From the NCBI RefSeq assembly GCF_002078875.1, contig NC_034421.1, positions 12,415,449 through 12,479,448 on the forward strand: 64,000 bases of DNA, read 5' to 3'. The notes below the pieces were generated by a model, which saw only the letters and a list, made by a program, of their open reading frames with translations, ran no database searches and had not been told where the DNA came from. Below are positions 56,721 to 64,000 of the stretch, one piece after another. The first letter of the stretch is position 1. Every line of letters starts with the position of its first letter. The position numbers and the translations under genes were made by a program. This DNA comes from Numida meleagris (taxonomy: Eukaryota; Chordata; Aves; Galliformes; Numididae).

Positions 56721-58952
56721 GGTGGGATGGGCGTTGGAGCATAAACGCGTCCTGCGGTGTGAAAGCGGTGTGCTCTTCTTACTGCCGCCGTCACTGTTCT
56801 TTTTGTGCAGGATTCGCCAGCAGGAATGGCGAATGCTTCAGGGTGTCTCATAGAAAAGGCTGTGAGGTCTCACGCAGCTCTCTGCGTGGGTATCAGTGCT
56901 GTTTGTTTCCACGTAACAGGCTTGTGTACTGAAGCCTCCCTCTCCAGTGCTGTAAAAACGTATTTTCTGTGCGAAGTGAGTGAGCGATGTTGCAAAGGCT
57001 GTAATGGGCATTAAGAAAAATGGTACTGTCACCAGTCTGTGGATACATTCAGGCTGGGGGAACTCAGCGTGACCAGCTGTACGGTGACATGTACGCATGC
57101 ATTTTGAATAAGGCTGTGCTGTGGTTTCCTGTCACGTTGCTTTTGTTCTGCAGGGAGCTTCCTTTGGCCTGTCTGTACATTAGGAGGGAGGCTATGGAGT
57201 CAGTAATAGGCGCTGCAGAGATCTCAGAGAAGAGGGATCTCGCAGCTAAATACTGGAAAGTCAACTATTGTACAGATGTGTGAGTGCCACAAAAGCGGTA
57301 GGATTTGGACCCGATCAGGAGGGGAAATACCCAGTCTACAGAAATGTCATCTGATTGGAAAATCTGGTTTGAAATGGTTGCACTTCTAAATAAGATTGCC
57401 GTGTTAGAGTCAAGGCTACTGTGGCGTGAAAGGGAAAGCGTTTGTGGTCTGCTGTTCACATCTATGATTCAGACTTCCACAGCCTTTACAATAAGTGGTG
57501 ATGTCATAGCTTCCTGGAAGCATCTTGTTATAGGAGCAGCTTTAGCTTTTGTTCTTGTGTTATATCATCCCAAGTCTTTTGTCTCACTGTCCAGTAGCAG
57601 GCTCGTTTTGTCACATACAGCATATGATCCCAAGCTGTGTGGGAAATTGTCCCCACCCCTCAGATCCTTTGTTGATACAGAGCCTGAAGGCTTCGTTCTG
57701 GGGTTTTGAAAATGCTTGCTGTCATGGTGGACATTATATCTGCTGTTTGTCTTAACCTGCATTTACAGTCATATCTCTGCAGATCATCATCCATTAAGGC
57801 CTCAATTCACTGGTTTGTTTTCTTACTGTAATTATTTGACAGTGTCTGGTACTGCAATGCAAAGTACAGACAAATATTCTCCCTGTAACCATACAGATTA
57901 ATCCTGAATCATTACATGTAGGAAGTCTTTCCTCTGAAGATAGAAGAAAGGCACTTTCCCACTCACAAAGAGAAGCTCATAAGCACGTGCAGTTCAATGG
58001 CCCAGTTGAATCTCCTAGAGCAGCATCTTGGTTAAAACTGAGTTTGTCTCATGACTGATCGCAAAGTGTGATTCTCTGCATCTGGTTTTGCTGGAGAGTT
58101 CAGGGCTGTTTATGCAGAGCTGGAATACTAAGACCTTTCTTTTGAGCAGTAGCTGGTCTGAAATCTGGAGGAAATTATCTGTCCCATCCCCCTGCCCGTC
58201 TACCTGTCAAAACTTTCTCATAGGACTTCAGATATTGCTCCACTGTAGGACTGGGTATGGAGCAGATCCTTTCTCTGGGTGTGAGCTGAGAGGGGACTTC
58301 TTAGGAGGAACCCTGAGAACCCTCTGCTTCCATGCTTATGCAGGGAGCAACTCCAGGATTCTTCAGCGGGTAAATCTTTGAGCTGTATGCCTTTCCTCCT
58401 GGTTCTTAAGTTACTGTACTGCAACAGAAGCTCTTAAGTGGAACTCTCTGGATATTATTTGGGTATTTGAGGGTTTTAGTCACAGGTTTTCCTTTTATCA
58501 CTGCATTAATGAAGGCTTTGGAAAGACATCTTCGGTCATTCAGTGAACTTTACAAATCATGAGTGTTTTTAATGCCGTCATGTAAGTGGAAAAAAATTAC
58601 TCATGGTTTTTGGATGATTAGCCAAATATTCCCAAAGGACATTTGTTACACATAATGTCGATGTACATCAGAAAACTGAACTGCATATCAGTGTTTGAGG
58701 CCTCGCTAAATGCTGCTTGGTAACGGCCTGGTTAACTCAGGTCTCAGGGGACTGAGCTAGCTAACATCCATTGCCAGTACTATACTTAACTTCTGTGCTT
58801 TCATTTCATGCACATTTGTCACAGAAAAATTAGAAGAGAATAAAGTGACTTAAGAGAGTCAACCAAAATTAAGTGTAATTTTGCTGAGGGATTTTTTTCT
58901 TTGTGATGTTTCATTGCTTTCTCTCATTTTCTATCTTCTTTGCTCTTTACAG
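56589..58952. other. MPG intron, no other feature recognised
   Basis: After the CpG island the sequence is ordinary, with short frames only. Part of a roughly 5.8-kb first intron. Confidence 0.55.
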
Positions 58953-59070
58953 AAGGATGATTGTGTTTTACTCCAAAAAGCTCAAGACGTCCAGCAGGCA
59001 GTAGGAGCACAGACTGGAGCTGAAAGGACTCAGTGCAGGAAATGACATTGCCAGTCCTACAGAGCACTCG
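58953..59070 (+). other. MPG: Candidate internal 5' UTR exon of MPG
   Basis: A strong pyrimidine tract and acceptor (CTTTGCTCTTTACAG) and a consensus donor (CACTCG then GTAAGG) enclose 118 bases. It has a short ATG frame ending in TAG after about 15 codons, and stops elsewhere, so it would be non-coding. Its length is not a multiple of three, so inclusion would force use of the MPRKRK start downstream. Confidence 0.35.
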
Positions 59071-59379
59071 GTAAGGTGCATACAATCATCGTTTATTTTG
59101 CATCCTTTGGAGGTGTTAGTAGGATTACAAATACTGTCAAACTCTGTCTCTGAAGGGACTGATGTAGTATTTGTGATTATAGTTATCAACCCCTGGCTAT
59201 ACTCTTCTTTCAGGAAGGTCTTTCTGCCTCTTCTCCCACTGTTGTCCAGAGAGATGGCTGCAGCCCTCTGGTTCAGTGTGAGCAGCTCCTCCCACAATAG
59301 ATAGTTCCCATCCTAAACACTTTGTGCAAAGATAGGAAAGAGGGTGTGAGTAAATGGGCAGCACTCGTGGTGATTGGAG

Positions 59380-59720
59380 GTCACCTCTAAAGTGGTGCTT
59401 GGATGTGCTGAGCAACGTTTTGCAATGACCTGGAAAAGGGGCAGGGTGCTGACTGTCACAATGTTTCCAGCTGGTTTAACATTATTCTGGGTGGTGAAGA
59501 GGAAGGGTGACTGGTGAATTGCAAATGCAAACTGATTCATGTGGCCAGGGGAGCGGTCCTAATTTTATACACAAAATGAGTGAGTTTTTGGAGCTGTAAT
59601 GACTAATTCTATGACTCTTTCTTCATCAGTAAAGAAGGCAAGCCATACTTTACCATGTCTCTTGCAAATACAAGTAGGGAGCACCAAACTGCATTTCTGA
59701 GAGGCAGGTTCAGAACTCCT
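59380..59720 (+). mobile_element. Degraded ancient LINE fragment (CR1/L3-like)
   Basis: The stretch GACCTGGAAAAGGGG, then a diverged part, then TCCTAATTTTATACACAAAA and GGAGCTGTAATGACTAATTC follows the order of the reverse-transcriptase region of old CR1/L3 elements. It is heavily mutated, so boundaries are approximate. Confidence 0.5.
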
Positions 59721-62365
59721 TAAGGGAACTTGTAGCAATGTGTAGTTAAGTGGTGGTTGTTGCAGTGTGGTTTGGGTGATTTTACATTGGCTGAGAGGAA
59801 AACTGGATAAAGCTCATGGTTACTAAGTACATGGAGCTGTGCCTGCTTCAAAGGTTTCTGGCCGGATACATGGAGGATGCTGGAGAAGCACTGTGTGTTG
59901 GTTCTGTTCTTTCCTTGGCTTCTGCTTTTGCCCTGAGATGAGAGCAGGATTCAGGAAGAAATGTCCTTTGGTCTCACCCACTATGCCATTCCTATATACC
60001 CATATAAAATTATGCAGCTGGGAATTGTATGAGGAATTGTTTCCCCAGAAGTGACAACATAATCTTGCATACATTGCTTCATCATATGTGTGTCAGGAGC
60101 ATCTGGCAGCTGCAGGTATCTGGGCCCATGAGCCAAGAGTGTATGCAAAGTACTGATGGAATTACTCTGTCTCATTGAGTACACAAGGAAATACCTACAC
60201 ATGCAGTCTTATTAGAAGGATTAAAGAAGTCTGTGTAGACTCAGTTGTCCCTTGTCCTCAGGGGGATCTGCTGCTGAGCTGTATTTTTACACCAGTTTCA
60301 GTGTTTCTGATTCTGGCTTACGGGGCCCTAAACAATTACCTGAGAATAGCCCAGCAGGCCTGAACACTTCAGGTGCTGTGCAGAGCTGTTCAGCACTTAA
60401 TCTTCCCCTTCTTTCTTCCCTACTTCTCTGTGTATGTGTACACAGGTGCTTAACAACTTGTAGCTGGTTTGGTTAGAACAGGGTTAGTGAAAAGTGATTG
60501 AATCCACAGCTGGTTCTTATTTGGGGGCACAGAGTCTAGAGGCTGTGGGATTCGTCTGCAGACCTGCATGTGAAGAGATGGTATCTCTTACTTCCCAAAT
60601 AAATAGGGCTTGGGTACTTGAAATGCACTGTCACCTACAGCGTGCTTTTTTGTATGCAAGAAGGGATTTGTACATACAGGTAACATCCTTTATAGAAAAA
60701 GCAGATAGGCTTTGAGGCATAGAGTTTTATGTCTCATATCTTGGCATGAACAAGCACAAAGCGTAGATTGGGGCTTTTCTGGATTTCTGAGGCAGTACTA
60801 CATTCCCTTCAGTCTGTTCTTGCTTTTAAAGGAATCACGTGTGGTAGGCTCTGAATTTCTCATGACTATAGGGCAGGATCCTACTGCTTCTATACTGCTG
60901 CTTCTAATGAGAGGTGAAGATGCTGAGGTCTGTGCAGGATCAGCCTATGGCAATGAAATTACATGTGCCCTTGGGCTGCCAGTGCATTGTTTATGTAGGA
61001 GCACTTGCATCTTCTAAGAATTACTTATCTGGAAAGGCACTAGGTGCCAGGCAGCTCGGATCCTCATTCTGATGTCGCGTTCCATAGAAGCACAAATTAC
61101 CAAATGAGTTCATGCTCCACGCAAATTGGCCATGTTTGCAGCATGTCTTCATGTAGCTCCAGTTAATACTGTCAGAGAAGCCTGGAAGTAGCCTTCAGCA
61201 GGAAGCATTCACTTGATTGACTTATTGGAAGTTAGCCTGATATGGGGAAGTGTTCCTCTTTTGTCCCTTCTTCCAGCACTTCCTGCTATTCACATCCTCC
61301 TTCCCAGACAGGACTCACATTTGCAAAGGCCACAGGCAATTTAGGCTGAGGGAGGTAAGTGGTTTCTAGTGACATTTTTAACAGTTGCCACAAAGTGAAA
61401 GTGATAGTCCATGGAGCTGGCAATTCTATGGCAGGTCTCTGACATCACTGAATTACTGCAATAAAGAATGCAGATGTTGCACTAAAATGGCTCTAACCAA
61501 AGCTGGTTGCAGTCTCAGTGCTAATCCATCACCCCCAGCTTCCACGTCATGCTGTTAGCCAGCAGAGATTTCCAAGAGCTTTATAGAATGAGTACATTTG
61601 TTCCTGTTTGCCAAGTATAGGGACTGCGGCACTGAAAAAGACACCTTAACTTTTTGAAGCTCGCACCTTGGTGACAAACCTCGAAGAACAATGTCAGGTT
61701 ATGTAGTTGTCACAAATACATACTGCAGTTTGGAACACACTGTTCTTCATCTCTTTGGTAGGTGAGCTTAAGCCTTACTTTGTGGAGGTCTTAGTACAAA
61801 CATTCCTGCAGCGTGACAAGCTTGACACTGACTGTAAATCAGGCACCTCCCAGCTCCAGTGTTCTGTGTCCCGTGGAGATTTGGATTCTTACCCATTGCA
61901 TCACTATTTGAAATGATTGATACATCACTTCTGTGAACTTCTTGAACCAGCACAATTTCAACAGTGCGTTTTTTTTCCCATTCTTTTCTGTCTGCTTAAT
62001 AGATGATTTAAGTCCTCAGTAAGAAGGAGATGGTAGAGGTTTATCTTTGCTTTCAAATTCTGGATTTCCTAACCTAACAGTTAGCAAACTTCTTTTTACT
62101 GCTATGTGGACCAGAGTTTATTGTTATCTTAAGCCATTAAAAGATGAAAGCTCAAACTGCAATGTTCTGTTTGCATGTCAGCAGACCCAGTATTTGCCTA
62201 ACCTGATGTCAGTCCAGCTGGACGTGTCACCTGCTGCTGTGGTTTGCCTGGACTGTCCCATCAGTGATACCTTACCAACCCGCTGTGGAGGGATGTGTAA
62301 AAAATAAGAATTCATGGAAACAAATTATTTCAAAACAATATTTACATTTCTAAATATGTTTGCAG
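59721..62365. other. MPG intron, unique sequence
   Basis: No exon, RNA gene or clear repeat recognised. It ends with the acceptor AATATGTTTGCAG at 62,353-62,365. Confidence 0.55.
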
Positions 62366-62380
62366 GTATTTTCTAGAACT
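62366..62380 (+). other. MPG: Start of MPG exon ahead of the MPRKRK start codon
   Basis: The acceptor puts 15 bases before the ATG, five codons (VFSRT) in frame with MPG and without a stop. They are 5' UTR if translation starts at 62,381, or coding in the extended form described for 56,481-56,588. Confidence 0.6.
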
Positions 62381-62602
62381 ATGCCAAGAAAAAGAAAGCT
62401 GTTAGCTCAGTTAAGCACACTCCAAAGCAACGCCAGCATCTCTCCTTCTGAGGCCTTGAAGAACCTGGCCACTGCTCCTGATGGGAACTCTTCTCCAAAA
62501 AGCAGCAAATATTTTGCAACAGAGAAAAAGAAATCTTCCCAGCTCGAAGCAGATTTCTTCAACCAGCCCTGCATTAGCCTGGCCAAATCCTTCCTGGGGC
62601 AG
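62381..62602 (+). CDS. MPG: MPG, N-methylpurine (alkyladenine) DNA glycosylase, first certain coding exon; partial
   Basis: 74 codons from ATG (62,381) to the donor GGGGCAG then GTAAGA, phase 0. The first 55 residues are a polar, basic, poorly conserved tail starting MPRKRKLL, as in other vertebrate MPG proteins. From LEADFFNQPCISLAKSFLGQ the sequence matches the start of the MPG catalytic fold (mammalian FFDQP...LARAFLGQ). The enzyme flips out and removes 3-methyladenine, 7-methylguanine, hypoxanthine and ethenoadenine, starting base excision repair in nucleus and mitochondria. The catalytic Glu exon is not in the window; the gene runs off the right edge. Position next to divergent RHBDF1 matches vertebrate synteny. 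Confidence 0.92.
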
Positions 62603-63229
62603 GTAAGACTTGACACCAACATTACTGTACTGGAGCATGTACTAGCTAATAATTTAGTGTACAAGGATGAACTTTTTTTTCTGCCATTTGCCTCTGGGGC
62701 TTTGCTATTTTAGGAATACCGTTCTCATTATTTTTCTTGTAAAATTCTGGTTAAATTGAAGACTAGCAGTTAAATCTATTTTGGATGTAGTCACAGAGGT
62801 AATTTTTTAGGTTTAATTTACTGTTGCGCTTCAGGATTAGTTCATTTTTTTGTGGAGTTTCTCCTTTTTTTCTGGTTTACTGAAATGTGCTTTGCTGTTT
62901 GTGGTTTGAAGGTTGTTTAAGGGCAATTACTTTCAGGTACTCTTTTATTTGTTTTTGGCTCCTGCTTTTCCCTGTGGAAAGTAATGCAGTGCAGCCAACA
63001 TCATTTCCTTCTCTACCTCCATGTGATTCCCTCGTGATGCTAATAGCATGGCAGGTCCTTGGCCTTTCTTGACTGATATCCCCTGTCACAGTGTACTGGC
63101 ATATTTCGTTCTTAGCTAGCAGATCAGCAGACTGCTTGGTGCTTTATTTTATGCTGCCCTGTATGCTTTAAAAGTCTGATCTACCTTCTTTTATTTTTGC
63201 TGTTCTGAATAACTTGGGGTTTACCAGTA
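62603..63229. other. MPG second intron (after the first certain coding exon), no other feature recognised
   Basis: T-rich sequence with short frames. No second MPG exon (the VETEAYLG region of the enzyme) is present up to the right edge at 64,000. Confidence 0.6.
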
Positions 63230-63620
63230 GTGATGGTGAGCTCACCAGTGATCAGCTCTCCCACATTATTAACAGAAATATGGGAGGCAGCATACGTCCT
63301 AGCATGGAGGCCTCTGGGGCTCCACAGCCCTGCACTTAAACTCTATTCACTCTGAAACCTGTTCTTTCTACCTTCAGTTTCTGAGGTTTTAAGTCATTAC
63401 CTGTTCATGAAAGGACCTTCTCCTTTATTACTGAGGAATCTTTGGACCTTGCCAAAAGCCTCTGGAAATGGGAGCAGGGGAGCTAAACTGTGTCCCGTCT
63501 GCTCAGCGAGTCCTTCAAAAAACTCTTCTCATTTGAGAAGGTTCCTCCAGTATTGTCCTTGTAAAAACCTTGTAAACACAACTGCAAAATGTGTTTTTAG
63601 TTTCACTGCTGTGATCTTCC
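63230..63620 (-). mobile_element. Degraded ancient LINE fragment (CR1/L3-like), minus orientation
   Basis: Read on the minus strand, GGAGAAGGTCCTTTCATG, GGTAATGACTTAAAACC, and a run into GTGGAGCCCCAGAGG follow the conserved order of the CR1/L3 reverse-transcriptase region. On the plus strand AGCTAAACTGTGTCC and the CTTGTAAAAACCTTGT part match its upstream antisense. Many stops; dead. Further similar sequence may continue to about 63,700. Confidence 0.6.
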
Positions 63621-64000
63621 CTTCTCTGAGTCGTCTTTATACCTTCATTATCTGTAGGGTGAGGAGACTCCCTGGGTCCTCATTGCTCTGGATACTTTAG
63701 GAATTTGTTCCAGTAACTTTGTTTTGGCCTGTGTCACTGTATCTAGCATTGGTTTTATTTCTGAAGGATATTGTCTTGCTCATAATTGACACCTTTGCTC
63801 TGCTTTGCTCCTGCTGGGTTTATTTTTGGTCTTTCTCAACCTCTCTCTCGTACATCAGATGTATTTTCTCTCTTTATAGACATCCTGCTAGAAGTTTGCC
63901 TTTCCTGCTTTGACTTTTGGCTGCCTTTTTTAAGTTCTTTTTAACAAGCTTCCTTGTTTAATGTAGTTTCCCCTTTTTGCTGGTAAGCAATACTGCAATA

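Noticed and set aside
62603..64000. Second MPG coding exon
   Set aside because: No frame encodes the conserved ETEAYLG region; the interval is intron with an old LINE relic.

Overview
The window is vertebrate nuclear DNA, almost certainly from a bird. It has intron-containing genes with GT-AG junctions, CpG-island promoters, low repeat density, and CR1 retrotransposons (the dominant avian LINE) as the only clear young interspersed repeats. The species cannot be fixed from the sequence alone. The gene order, RHBDF1 on the minus strand and then MPG on the plus strand, is the conserved block that lies upstream of the alpha-globin cluster in vertebrates. The globin genes and NPRL3 would be expected to the right of this window.

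Layout. Positions 1-95 are a 14-bp tandem repeat cut by the window edge. Positions 1012-1163 look like the last coding exon of an unidentified plus-strand gene, ending about 0.2 kb from the end of RHBDF1 (tail to tail). Positions 1680-21791 hold the complete RHBDF1 (iRhom1) coding region on the minus strand. I could join 17 coding exons in frame into an 854-residue protein, essentially the length of the mammalian protein. Its roughly 13-kb first intron runs to a CpG-island promoter at about 34.4-35.5 kb. Two CR1 elements in opposite orientation sit in the introns on either side of coding exon 3. The 21 kb between the two promoters (35.5-56.5 kb) has no clearly recognisable gene. It does hold one protein-like open frame (54,775-55,269, minus) and a GATA/NF-E2-type site cluster near 52.4 kb. 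A second CpG island at 56.48-56.72 kb is the likely MPG promoter. The first certain MPG coding exon is at 62,381-62,602, and the rest of MPG lies beyond the right edge. Two old, degraded CR1/L3-like LINE pieces flank this exon.

Function. iRhom1 is a catalytically dead rhomboid of the ER and secretory pathway that binds ADAM17 and controls its maturation and EGF-family ligand release. MPG is the alkyladenine/3-methyladenine DNA glycosylase that starts base excision repair. The two genes are neighbours by ancient synteny, not by shared pathway.
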